In this document: positions 1-7,616 of the stretch, one piece after another
How positions within the stretch are numbered: the stretch's first letter is position 1
Layout: every line of letters begins with the position of its first letter
NCBI GenBank assembly: GCA_937922105.1
Contig: CAKZVN010000235.1
Location: 1-22,998 of the forward strand
Direction: 5' to 3'
Length of the DNA: 22,998 nt
Source: an uncultured Litorilinea sp.
GTDB lineage: Bacteria > Chloroflexota > Anaerolineae > Caldilineales > Caldilineaceae
The notes under the pieces: generated by a model
The model's input: the letters and a program-made list of their open reading frames with translations, nothing else
The model's database searches: none
Told to the model about the DNA's origin: nothing
Translations under genes and position numbers: made by a program

Positions 1-593
1 CCAGTCGCGTCTTCGTGGTGGAAGTCATGGGACGCTATTGCGGCTACCTGGCGCTCATGAGCGCCATCGCCACCGGCGCGGAACGCGTCTACCTGCACGA
101 GGAAGGGGTGCGTCTCAAGGACCTGGAGCAGGATATTGACCTCCTGCGCGAGGGCTTCAGCGCAGGCAAGGGTCTCGGTCTCGCCATCCGCAACGAAAAC
201 GCCAACCCGCTCTATACCACCGAGTTCCTCGCCGCGCTCTTCGAGGAGGAGGGGGGCGACCTCTTTGATGTCCGGATCTCGGTGCTGGGCCATCTCCAGC
301 AGGGCGGTGACCCGCGGCCTTTCGACCGCACGCTTGCCGCGCGCATGGCCTCGCGCGCCGTCACCCTCATCGAAGAAGCCTACACGAGCGGTGACCCCGA
401 CTCCGTCGCGCTGGGTCTCGGTCAAGTCGCGGGCGAACTGCGCGCCACACCGCTGGACGACATCATGCGCATGGCAGACGAAAAGTTCCAACGCCCCAAG
501 CACCAGTGGTGGATGAATCTGCGTCCGATTGCGCGCATGATGGCGCGCAATCAGCCGGGTGCGTCTCATTCCACCACCAAAGTCGCCCGCTAG
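1..593 (+). CDS. 6-phosphofructokinase, C-terminal part (5' end outside window)
   Basis: This frame is open from the window edge (first full codon at 3) to the TAG at 591-593, so only the C-terminal 196 or so residues are seen. It would phosphorylate fructose 6-phosphate to fructose 1,6-bisphosphate in the cytosol. The family is clear from the substrate-binding segment VVEVMGRYCGYLAL (MGR contacts fructose 6-phosphate) and from GHLQQGGDPRPFDR, the counterpart of the GH-x-QRGG segment of ATP-type phosphofructokinases. The residues that choose between ATP and PPi lie upstream of the window and cannot be read. The C-terminal tail after about residue 160 of the visible part is basic and not diagnostic. 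A second, divergent phosphofructokinase starts 142 bases downstream from its own promoter. Confidence 0.93.
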   Translation, partial: SRVFVVEVMGRYCGYLALMSAIATGAERVYLHEEGVRLKDLEQDIDLLREGFSAGKGLGLAIRNENANPLYTTEFLAALFEEEGGDLFDVRISVLGHLQQGGDPRPFDRTLAARMASRAVTLIEEAYTSGDPDSVALGLGQVAGELRATPLDDIMRMADEKFQRPKHQWWMNLRPIARMMARNQPGASHSTTKVAR

Positions 594-611
594 GGGGACA
601 ATTCGGCGCTA

Positions 612-620
612 TGCTATACT
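612..620 (+). promoter_or_regulatory. Extended -10 promoter for the second phosphofructokinase
   Basis: The sequence TGC-TATACT (TG at 612-613, hexamer 615-620) is an extended -10 element close to the sigma-70 consensus. I see no convincing -35 box 16-18 bases upstream, which is common for extended -10 promoters. It would give a leader of about 110 bases ahead of the ATG at 736. The leader contains a small perfect hairpin, GCCGC-TTTAT-GCGGC, at 671-685. Confidence 0.5.
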
Positions 621-735
621 TATGTGAATGGCGATCGCGCGCCTGCCTTTTCCGGCTGGGCGCTTATACCGCCGCTTTATGCGGCCCCCAAATTATGTCG
701 CGCTATTTCCGCTCTATCGTCAAGGAGTTCGTACG

Positions 736-1902
736 ATGCGAATCGGTATCCTGACCGGCGGCGGTGATGTCCCCGGTCTCAATCCCTGTATCAAAGCCGT
801 GGTCTATCGCGCCGTAGACGAGGGCCACGAGGTCATCGGTATCCGCCGCGGCTGGGGCGGTTTGTTGGAACTCAACCGCGACGACCCCGCCAGTGTCGCC
901 CGTCACACCCAACCGCTCGACAAACAAGTCGTCCGCACCATTGACCGCACCGGCGGCACCTTTCTCCACACCAGCCGCACCAATCCCGGCAAAGTCAAGC
1001 CCAAGGATGTGCCTGCCTTCTTGCGCGACCCCGAACACCCGGACGCCGAAGCCAAAGACCCGCGCCCACGCGACTTTACCCCCCACGTGCTCAAAAACCT
1101 GGAATTCCTGGGCATTGACCGCCTAATTCCCATCGGCGGCGACGACACGCTCAGCTACGGCGAGCGGCTGCACAGCGAGGGCTTCCCGGTCATCGCCATC
1201 CCCAAGACCATGGACAACGATGTCTACGGCACAGACTACTGCATCGGCTTCAGCACCGCCGTAACCCGCAGTGTCCAGTTTATCCATCAGCTGCGCACCA
1301 GCACCGGCTCCCATGAGCGCATCGCCGTCATCGAACTGTTCGGGCGCAACAGCGGAGAAACCAGCCTCATCAGCTCCTACCTCTCCGGCGTGGACCGCGC
1401 CATCATCTCCGAAGTCCCCTTCGACCCGGAGCGCCTCGCCGAGTTGCTCATGCAAGACAAGCGCGACAACCCCAGCAACTACGCCATGGTCACCATCAGC
1501 GAGGGCGCGCACATGGTCGGCGGCAAGGTTGTCCAGTATGGCGAGCAGGACGCCTACGGTCATCAAAAGCTGGGCGGCATCGGCATGATCACCGGTGAAG
1601 CCATCAAAAAGATCACCGGCGAGGAAATCATCTACCAGCAGCTCTCCTACCTCATGCGCTCCGGCGCGCCCGACGCGTTGGACCTCATGTGCGCGGTCAA
1701 CTTTGCCAACTTGGCGATGGACCTGATTATCTCCGGCGCAAGCGGGCGCATGGTCGCCTTGCGCGACGGGACCTATACCCACATTCCCATGAGCACCGTC
1801 ACCAGCGGCATCAAGCGGGTTGATGTAGACGAACTCTACGACGTCAAAGAATACCGGCCCAAAGTCCGCAACGTGCTCGGCAAACCCATGTTCCTCTACT
1901 AG
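736..1902 (+). CDS. 6-phosphofructokinase, predicted PPi-dependent type
   Basis: 388 residues. The ATG at 736 is preceded by AGGAG at 723-727 with 8 bases of spacing, and the protein opens with the family N-terminus MRIGILTGGGDVPGLN, so I prefer it to an upstream in-frame ATG at 628. Catalytic landmarks are GGDDT at 134-138, PKTMDND at 156-162 (D160 is the catalytic base position) and FGR at 202-204 in the fructose-6-phosphate site. In this family Gly at both selector positions (E. coli 104 and 124) goes with ATP. Asp137 and Lys157 here are the pair associated with pyrophosphate use, as in mixed-substrate group III enzymes. It probably catalyses reversible phosphorylation of fructose 6-phosphate with PPi in the cytosol. 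It lies 30 bases upstream of an aldolase that would use its product, so the two are likely co-transcribed. Confidence 0.92.
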   Translation: MRIGILTGGGDVPGLNPCIKAVVYRAVDEGHEVIGIRRGWGGLLELNRDDPASVARHTQPLDKQVVRTIDRTGGTFLHTSRTNPGKVKPKDVPAFLRDPEHPDAEAKDPRPRDFTPHVLKNLEFLGIDRLIPIGGDDTLSYGERLHSEGFPVIAIPKTMDNDVYGTDYCIGFSTAVTRSVQFIHQLRTSTGSHERIAVIELFGRNSGETSLISSYLSGVDRAIISEVPFDPERLAELLMQDKRDNPSNYAMVTISEGAHMVGGKVVQYGEQDAYGHQKLGGIGMITGEAIKKITGEEIIYQQLSYLMRSGAPDALDLMCAVNFANLAMDLIISGASGRMVALRDGTYTHIPMSTVTSGIKRVDVDELYDVKEYRPKVRNVLGKPMFLY

Positions 1903-1932
1903 ACGGCCCTCCGTTCCAAAGGACGCACACCC

Positions 1933-3348
1933 ATGATTCACGAATCCCTGTACGAACTACGCAAGTCCCTCACGGGCAGCGTGGGCGTCGCCCACGGCAA
2001 AGTGGAGATTCTCGACGCCGAGGCCCTGCGCGCCGGCGTCATTGACCAACTGGTGCGCGATGCTGTCTTCGGCGCCGAGCCGGTCAAAAGCTATGCTCGC
2101 TGGCTGATCTGGGAGATCGGCCAAGCCCTGGGCGCCAAGCCTGCCAGCATCCATGAATTTTATATCGCCCGCGCCTCCAACACCTGGCATGGACGCACCG
2201 TCCCGGCGATGAACATCCGCTTCACCACCTATGAGACGGGCCGAGCCGCGATCCGCGCCGCCAAGCAAACCAACACCGGCGCCTTCATCTTCGAGATCGC
2301 GCGCAGCGAGATGAGCTATACCGACCAGAAACCCGCGGAGTTCACCACTGCGCTCATCGCCGCAGCCATCAAAGAAGGTTACGACGGACCGCTCTTCTTC
2401 CAGGGCGACCACTTCCAGGTCAAAGCCTCCACCTACAAGAAAAACCCAGAGGGCGCCATCCAGGAAGTCAAGGACCTCATGGCGGAAGCCATCCCTGCCG
2501 GTTTCTGGAACATTGACATTGATACCAGCACCCTGGTTACCCTGGAGCCGGAGTCGCTGGACGAACAGCAATACCACAACTACCTGCGCTCGGCGGAGTT
2601 GACTGCCTACGCCCGCAGCCTCGAACCCGCAGGCGTCACCATCAGTCTGGGCGGTGAAATCGGCGAAGTGGGCGAGAAGAACTCCACGCCCGAAGAGCTA
2701 GACGCCTACATGGGCGGCTATAAAAAGGCGCTCGCCGAACTGGGCGATAACCTCGCCGGACTCTCCAAAGTCAGCGTCCAGACCGGTACCAGCCACGGCG
2801 GTATCGTCCTGCCCGACGGCACCATCAAGAAGGTCGCGGTAGACTTCGATACGCTGGCTGTGCTGGGCGAGCGCGCCCGCTACCACGGCGCAGGCGGCGC
2901 CGTTCAACATGGCGCCAGCACCCTCCCGGAAGAGTACTTCCACAAATTCCCGGAGGTCGAAACCCTGGAAATCCACCTCGCAACCGGTTTCCAGAATCTC
3001 TTCCTGGACCACCCGGCCTTCCCCGCCGCGCTGCGCGACCGCATCTATCGCTTCCTGGATGTCGCCACCGCGGACGAGCGCAAGCCCAACCAGACCGACG
3101 CCCAGTTCTATTACAGCACGCGCAAAAAGGCCCTCGGCCCCTTCAAGCCCGAGCTGTGGGCGCTGGACGCCGCCGCGCGCGAGGCGCTTTACGCCGCGCT
3201 GGAAGACCAATTCCGCTTCTTCTATGAGAAGCTCAACGTTGTGGAGACCCGCGACCTGGTAGACGAATTGGTAACCCCGGTGACCTATCACCAGCCCGTG
3301 CCCCAGATCGCGCGCGTCGCCGGTGACGACCTGGGCCTCTCCGACTGA
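1933..3348 (+). CDS. Class II fructose-bisphosphate aldolase-like protein, long form
   Basis: 471 residues; the ATG at 1933 follows an AAAGGA ribosome site. Class II aldolases are zinc enzymes that cleave fructose 1,6-bisphosphate (or tagatose or related ketose bisphosphates) to dihydroxyacetone phosphate and an aldehyde. The visible family signatures are FQGDHFQ (H160), the DxS segment NIDIDTSTL, GGEIGEVG (E242), GTSHGG (H288) and VQHGAST (H326). The histidines and glutamate match the expected metal ligands, and GTSHGG and GAST match phosphate-binding loops. Ordinary members have about 285-360 residues. This one has a long N-terminal lead and a C-terminal extension after about residue 340. 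Position directly after a phosphofructokinase supports fructose 1,6-bisphosphate as substrate, but the sugar specificity is inference. Confidence 0.88.
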   Translation: MIHESLYELRKSLTGSVGVAHGKVEILDAEALRAGVIDQLVRDAVFGAEPVKSYARWLIWEIGQALGAKPASIHEFYIARASNTWHGRTVPAMNIRFTTYETGRAAIRAAKQTNTGAFIFEIARSEMSYTDQKPAEFTTALIAAAIKEGYDGPLFFQGDHFQVKASTYKKNPEGAIQEVKDLMAEAIPAGFWNIDIDTSTLVTLEPESLDEQQYHNYLRSAELTAYARSLEPAGVTISLGGEIGEVGEKNSTPEELDAYMGGYKKALAELGDNLAGLSKVSVQTGTSHGGIVLPDGTIKKVAVDFDTLAVLGERARYHGAGGAVQHGASTLPEEYFHKFPEVETLEIHLATGFQNLFLDHPAFPAALRDRIYRFLDVATADERKPNQTDAQFYYSTRKKALGPFKPELWALDAAAREALYAALEDQFRFFYEKLNVVETRDLVDELVTPVTYHQPVPQIARVAGDDLGLSD

Positions 3349-3394
3349 ACCGGCAACCTGTCCGGCTCGCGGACAAAACTGCTTCACCACAACA

Positions 3395-3430
3395 GTGCGC
3401 CGGGGGGTCACCTCCCGGCGCACTTCTTCT
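3395..3430 (+). terminator. Rho-independent terminator after the phosphofructokinase-aldolase unit
   Basis: A perfect 10-bp stem, GTGCGCCGGG paired with CCCGGCGCAC, encloses a 9-base loop that can pair further. It is followed on the + strand by the pyrimidine run TTCTTCT. It lies 47 bases after the aldolase stop, between two convergent genes. A smaller hairpin, TGTCCG-gctcg-CGGACA, lies at 3359-3375. Confidence 0.75.
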
Positions 3431-3493
3431 CTACGATGTCCTATGAGTATCGTTCGCAGTCCTCGGCGCCTGTGCGGGCAACCGATAACACCC

Positions 3494-4864
3494 CTACCCC
3501 ACGGCTGCCTTTTCCACAAAGACAAAGACCAAATCGTTGACGTTGGTTTGGGTGGGGCCGGTCAACAGCAGATCATGCGTCGCTGCCAGGAAAGGGTAAG
3601 CATCGTGCCTACGCAGCGCGTGCTCCGCATCCAGCCCGGCGGCGCGCCCGCGCGCCACCGTGCCGCCGTCGCCGATTCCTCCCGCGGCGTCCGTAGGGCC
3701 GTCTGTGCCGTCGGTCGCCAATGAAACCACCGTAATGGCAGGCTCATCGCGCAGGGCAATCCCGGCAGCCAGCGCCAGCTCCTGGTTGCGCCCCCCCTTG
3801 CCGGGCCGTTCGCCCAGCGTCACCGTGGTCTCGCCGCCCAAGATCAGACATGCCGGCGGCGCAACCGGCTCCCCGTGTGCCAACACCTCGCGCCCCAACG
3901 CAACCGCTACCCGCGCCACCTGCGCGGCTTCACCTTCCAAATACGTGGTCAGCAACAGCGGCGCATAGCCCACTTCGCGCGCCATGCGCGCCGCCGCCAG
4001 CGCAGCCACCCGATTATCCGCCACCACCAGCGTGCGGCTATCGGCAAAAGCCGGGTCGCCCGCTTTGGGCGTGTCGGGAATCTCTCCCGCCAGCCCGGCT
4101 TTCAGGCGGCGTACCACCGCCGCGGGAAGTTTATCCTCCAGGTCATAGCGACGCACAATGGCCCACGCATCGTCCCAGGTTGTCGCGTCGGGCACGGTCG
4201 GCCCGCTGGCGATCACATCCAGCGGGCTACCCACCACATCGCTCAAGGCAAGGGTGATCAACGTTGCCGGCGCTACCAGTCGTGCCAGTTGTCCTCCCTT
4301 GAGACTCTCGCAATGTTTGCGCAGACAATTTACTTCATGGATCGTCGCGCCGCACGCCAGCAACGCATCGGTCAGCCCTTGCAGGTCATCCAGCGTTAAG
4401 CCAGGCGCAGGAGCCACCAAGAGTGCGGAGCCGCCGCCTGAAAGCAGCGCGATCACCAGATCATCCTGACCCGCCTCCTGTGCCAGCGCCATAATACGTT
4501 CACCGGCGCGCACGCCCGCGGCATTCGGTCGCGGATGCCCCGCCTCCGCAATCTCCACCGTCTGGGTCGGGCCGCCATGCCCATCCTTCACCACCACCAG
4601 CCCGGCATGGATGCGGTCGCCCAGCACGGCCTCCACGGCTTGGGTCATGGGCGCGCCGGCTTTCCCCGCGCCCAGCACGATCAGCCGGCGGTAGCGGTTG
4701 AGATCATAGCGCGTGCCTGCCACGGTCAACAGGTCGCCGTTGCGCGCCAGGACCGCTTGGGTCGCCGCTGCGGGGTCCACGGCTGCCAACGCCGCTTCCA
4801 GCACACGCACTATCCGCCCGCGGCGTTCCGGGTCGGGTGTGAGGATCGTATCGTCGAAGCGCAT
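3494..4864 (-). CDS. Glycerate 2-kinase, TtuD/GckA (MOFRL) family
   Basis: 456 residues, close to the usual length of bacterial MOFRL-type glycerate kinases. These phosphorylate D-glycerate to 2-phosphoglycerate, feeding lower glycolysis from glycerate, tartrate or photorespiratory-type routes. Recognisable segments are VLGAGKAGAPM near residue 65, the glycine-rich ALLSGGGSALL near 140, SDVVGSPLDVIASGPTV near 210, LGGETTVT with GKGGRNQE in the C-terminal half, and the C-terminal MOFRL segment ATDGTDGPTDAAGGI. The start codon shares its A with the TGA of the upstream CBM48-type gene (sequence TGATG on the minus strand), so translation is probably coupled to it. The gene converges on the aldolase terminator region. 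Confidence 0.92.
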   Translation of the reverse strand: MRFDDTILTPDPERRGRIVRVLEAALAAVDPAAATQAVLARNGDLLTVAGTRYDLNRYRRLIVLGAGKAGAPMTQAVEAVLGDRIHAGLVVVKDGHGGPTQTVEIAEAGHPRPNAAGVRAGERIMALAQEAGQDDLVIALLSGGGSALLVAPAPGLTLDDLQGLTDALLACGATIHEVNCLRKHCESLKGGQLARLVAPATLITLALSDVVGSPLDVIASGPTVPDATTWDDAWAIVRRYDLEDKLPAAVVRRLKAGLAGEIPDTPKAGDPAFADSRTLVVADNRVAALAAARMAREVGYAPLLLTTYLEGEAAQVARVAVALGREVLAHGEPVAPPACLILGGETTVTLGERPGKGGRNQELALAAGIALRDEPAITVVSLATDGTDGPTDAAGGIGDGGTVARGRAAGLDAEHALRRHDAYPFLAATHDLLLTGPTQTNVNDLVFVFVEKAAVG

Positions 4865-5157
4865 CAGACCACCACAATCGCGTTGTGGGTGCCGTGCTCA
4901 TTCACCTCAAACGCATCGGCATCGGCATCGTTGAACCATTCGCCGTCGGCGGTGTAATAGCGAAAGGCATAGCGTCCCGGCTTTAGCGCCACACTGGCGC
5001 TGCGCGTATTGTTCGCCCGCTTCACCAGGGGCGTCGCAGTGGGGTCCCACCCGTTAAAATCGCCGACCACCCAAACACGCGGTTGTTCCGGGTTATGGGG
5101 AATCACAAACGTAACCTTGACCTGCCCTTCCTTTTTGAGGATTTCTCGCTTCAACAT
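4864..5157 (-). CDS. Small CBM48 / isoamylase N-terminal-domain protein
   Basis: 97 residues starting MLKREILKKEG. The ATG at 5157 is preceded by a strong GAAGGGAG ribosome site with 8 bases of spacing; the frame stays open upstream but has no better start. Essentially the whole protein is one early-set (Ig-like) glycan-binding domain. It reads VTFVIPHNPEQPRVWVVGDFNGWDP, then a strand with KPGRYAFRYY and a C-terminal GTHNAIVVV. The VxGDFNxWDP and FRYY signatures are those of CBM48 modules of branching enzymes, isoamylases and AMPK beta subunits. No catalytic domain is attached. It may bind glycogen or act as a regulatory subunit; that is inference. Its stop overlaps the start of the glycerate kinase gene by one base. 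Confidence 0.85.
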   Translation of the reverse strand: MLKREILKKEGQVKVTFVIPHNPEQPRVWVVGDFNGWDPTATPLVKRANNTRSASVALKPGRYAFRYYTADGEWFNDADADAFEVNEHGTHNAIVVV

Positions 5158-5266
5158 ACGCGTTACTCCCTTCCTATCTTCGCACCGCGCGCCGCACTCC
5201 GCCAGACGCAGCAGCATGATGTGATCAATCTGCGCAGCGCACAAGCGCCGCCCGTCGTCCGGGGGC

Positions 5267-5294
5267 ATGATAGCAGAAAGCGCGGCTCGCGCAA
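5267..5294 (-). promoter_or_regulatory. Promoter for the CBM48-glycerate kinase operon
   Basis: Reading the minus strand, TTGCGC (5294-5289) is followed after 16 bases by TATCAT (5272-5267), which is preceded by TGC to make an extended -10. It lies about 110 bases upstream of the small CBM48 gene and downstream of the haloacid dehalogenase-like gene, so it could start a separate two-gene transcript. Confidence 0.45.
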
Positions 5295-5309
5295 ATTGAG
5301 AGGGCGCTC

Positions 5310-5324
5310 AGGCTTGCGAAGCCT
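5310..5324 (-). terminator. Possible weak terminator hairpin at the end of the dehalogenase-like gene
   Basis: AGGCTT-GCG-AAGCCT is a perfect 6-bp hairpin that overlaps the TAG stop codon of the gene ending at 5323. No T run follows directly on the minus strand, so termination here is doubtful. It could instead limit read-through or protect the 3' end. Confidence 0.25.
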
Positions 5325-6039
5325 ACACACCCAGCAAGCGGTCGGCTAACTCATGCAAGTCGGTAGCGATCAGATCGGCTGCGAATGAGGTCGTCTCTGT
5401 TGCACCGCTGGGGCCGTATTCCAGCGGTCGCGGCACATACGCGGTGCGCATCCCTACCTCGGCAGCCGCGAGCAAATCCAACGGATGCGCCGCCACCATC
5501 ATCACCTGCTCCGGCGCCAGCCCCAGCAACTCAGCCGCACCCGTGTAGACCGCAGGGTCGGGCTTATAACGGCGCATGAGTTCCGCCGAAAGGATACAAT
5601 CCCACGGCAGCCCGGCACGCCTCGCCATATTCACCAGCAGCGCCATATTGCCGTTGGAGAGCGCCGCCACGATAAAACGGCCGCGCAACCGCCCCAGCCC
5701 GCCGATGCTGTCGGGCCAAGGCAGCAACCGGTGCCATACCCGATTCAAGTGGGCGACAGTCGCTTCATCCAGCCCGGTGATCCCGAACTGCACAAGCAAG
5801 CCGTCCAGGATTTGCCGGTGCAGATCGTCCAGTTTTGTCCACCCCACTTCTCCTGTGCGGACACGCTGCATTGCCGGTTGATAGCCGGCGCGCCAGGCGA
5901 GGGCAAACGCGGGCCAATCCACCGCCGTCCCCGTAGCACGGCTCAAAGCCGCGCCCTCCGCCACGATGGAGCCATACCAATCCACCACGGTGCCGAACAC
6001 ATCGAAAGTCAACGCACGCACCTGCTCAACCCTGGACAT
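5323..6039 (-). CDS. Haloacid dehalogenase type II-like HAD hydrolase
   Basis: 238 residues, the usual length for L-2-haloacid dehalogenase-like HAD proteins. The ATG at 6039 has an AAGGAGGAGG ribosome site 6 bases upstream. The HAD motifs are in order: the nucleophile segment TFDVFGTVVDW (D13), ALSNGN (motif II), RRYKPDP (motif III lysine) and MMVAAHPLDLLAAAEVGMRTAYV, the C-terminal segment typical of type II dehalogenases. The family hydrolyses 2-haloacids or, in many uncharacterised members, small phosphate esters, in the cytosol. The true substrate cannot be read from sequence. It lies 62 bases after the MscS gene on the same strand and may be the last gene of that operon. Confidence 0.88.
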   Translation of the reverse strand: MSRVEQVRALTFDVFGTVVDWYGSIVAEGAALSRATGTAVDWPAFALAWRAGYQPAMQRVRTGEVGWTKLDDLHRQILDGLLVQFGITGLDEATVAHLNRVWHRLLPWPDSIGGLGRLRGRFIVAALSNGNMALLVNMARRAGLPWDCILSAELMRRYKPDPAVYTGAAELLGLAPEQVMMVAAHPLDLLAAAEVGMRTAYVPRPLEYGPSGATETTSFAADLIATDLHELADRLLGV

Positions 6040-6101
6040 GGCGTCCTCCTCCTTGCGCCAACCCGATTGCCGCGGGTCCGGTGCAGGGCAGCCCCCTCCA
6101 C

Positions 6102-7610
6102 CTACCCCGGCAAGTTCGGTTTCACCGCCGGCGCGCGCACACGCTCTCCCTCTACGGCATCATGCGCCGGCAGTTTGTCAGCCGCGCCGGGTGTATTCTC
6201 CGGCTGCGCAGGCGACTCGCCGTTGCGATGATCCGCCGCCGCCAGCCGCTCGGCCAAACGGTCCAAGGGCATCCCCTGCGCGCTGCGCAAATGCAAGTCC
6301 CGCTGTGGGAACGGAATCTCGATGCCATGGCGCTCAAACTCGCGGAAGATCATGAAATGCAGGTCGCTGGAGGTCTGCAACCCGCGTGCGATATCCGCAA
6401 CCCAAAATGCCACCTCGAAATCCAGGCTCGACTCACCGAAACCCGTGAAAAAGACCGCCGGGGGCGGGTCCTTGAGCACCAGGCCGTGACTGTGCAACAC
6501 ATCGGTCAAGATATCGCGCACCAGCTGCGGGTCACTCTTATAGCTCACCCCGACGCGGATCGTGCGTCGCACCATCCGGTTGGTGTGCGTATAGGTCGCC
6601 ACGCTGGAGGTCAACAACGTCTTGTTGGGCACAAAGACCTCTACGTTGTCAATCGTGCGCAGCACAGTAGCGCGCATCCGCAGCTGGCTGACCGTACCCC
6701 GGTGCCCGCCCACCTCGATCACATCCCCCGGGCGCAGCGTGCGCTCGAAGAGCAGCAACAACCCGCTGATGAAGTTCGCCACCAACTCCTGCAAGCCGAA
6801 GCCGATCCCCACCGACAGACCGCCGAAGATAATCGCCAGCGCCGACAGGTTAAAGCCCAGCGTGCTCAGCCCAGCCATCAGGCCCATCCCCACAATGGTA
6901 TAGCGGCTGACCACCTGTACCGTCCCGGCGACGCCTGCCCCGGCTTGCGCGCGCGGCAGGACCACATGAGACAACAGGTCTTGCACAATCCACGAAAGCG
7001 CCAGGAAGAGATAGAAGACCACAGCCGCCACCGCCAGCGTGCGCAGCGTGATGGGCGTCTCCAGCACCGTCACCAGTTCAATCGTGAAAATCGGAAATGT
7101 CCCAGCCAAGCCCGTGCCGACCACAAAACCTACCAGGATCACCACAATCGGGATGACAAAGCGGCGCTGATAAAGCGTTGCCGTCTCCGGCGCGAGAAAA
7201 GCCATCATCAGGCTGGCAATCAGCCGGTAGGCCAACACCAACCAAAAGACCTGGGCTAACCGCTCCAACAGACCGGCCTGCCAGCCCTCTCCGGTAAAGT
7301 ACCCGATGGTCAGTTGGCTCACCACCAAGCCGACTACCGGAAAGAGCAGCATCTGTGCCCCGCGCGCCCAGCGCAGAAAGCGGGCACGCCACAACACCAC
7401 CGGCAACCCTTGCTCGCGGCGTCGGCGAATCGTGTCGGACTGCTTGGCGATCAGACGATTGAGCAACGTGCCCAACGGTGCGGGCAACAGCCAAGAGATC
7501 AGGAAGATCAACATGAACGCCGCCAACTGGCGCTGCACGACGGGCCGCTCCAAAATGAGCAGAATCGTCTCGAACTGTTCCAGCAACGCCTGCATGCGTG
7601 GGTCAATCAT
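6102..7610 (-). CDS. MscS-family mechanosensitive ion channel
   Basis: 502 residues. Hydrophobic segments lie at about 29-45, 83-101, 117-140, 151-170 and 191-214. A pore-region segment follows at about 233-289, with GLSVGIGFGLQELVANFISG, the glycine/alanine-rich TM3 and QE-x-V-x-NF motif of MscS. The beta domain follows with RPGDVIEVGGHRGTV and the VPNKTLL signature near 328-333, and then a soluble C-terminal domain ending in a Pro/Ala-rich tail. MscS channels open on membrane tension and release solutes on hypo-osmotic shock. The five helices before the pore region make it larger than E. coli MscS. Its ATG is 6 bases after the stop of the solute-binding protein gene, and its ribosome site (GGAAGGGAGG) lies inside the last codons of that gene, so the two are expressed together. 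Confidence 0.93.
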   Translation of the reverse strand: MIDPRMQALLEQFETILLILERPVVQRQLAAFMLIFLISWLLPAPLGTLLNRLIAKQSDTIRRRREQGLPVVLWRARFLRWARGAQMLLFPVVGLVVSQLTIGYFTGEGWQAGLLERLAQVFWLVLAYRLIASLMMAFLAPETATLYQRRFVIPIVVILVGFVVGTGLAGTFPIFTIELVTVLETPITLRTLAVAAVVFYLFLALSWIVQDLLSHVVLPRAQAGAGVAGTVQVVSRYTIVGMGLMAGLSTLGFNLSALAIIFGGLSVGIGFGLQELVANFISGLLLLFERTLRPGDVIEVGGHRGTVSQLRMRATVLRTIDNVEVFVPNKTLLTSSVATYTHTNRMVRRTIRVGVSYKSDPQLVRDILTDVLHSHGLVLKDPPPAVFFTGFGESSLDFEVAFWVADIARGLQTSSDLHFMIFREFERHGIEIPFPQRDLHLRSAQGMPLDRLAERLAAADHRNGESPAQPENTPGAADKLPAHDAVEGERVRAPAVKPNLPG

Positions 7611-7616
7611 GGCGTG

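Noticed and set aside
41..70. Possibility that the two phosphofructokinases are one split gene
   Set aside because: The first frame ends with a complete C-terminus, and the second begins with its own promoter, ribosome site and full N-terminal domain; their motifs also differ (MGR versus FGR).
628..735. Upstream in-frame start of the second phosphofructokinase
   Set aside because: The 36 extra residues do not match the family N-terminus, while the ATG at 736 has a good AGGAG site and begins MRIGILTGGG.
1123..1941. Antisense frame of 272 codons opposite the second phosphofructokinase
   Set aside because: It is rich in Gly, Ala, Asp and Val, typical of a GC-driven shadow; the phosphofructokinase motifs are on the other strand.
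6081..7259. Long open frame antisense to the MscS channel (392 codons)
   Set aside because: The translation is rich in His, Gln and Arg with no domain, as expected from the reverse strand of a GC-rich gene, and the opposite strand carries a convincing MscS protein.
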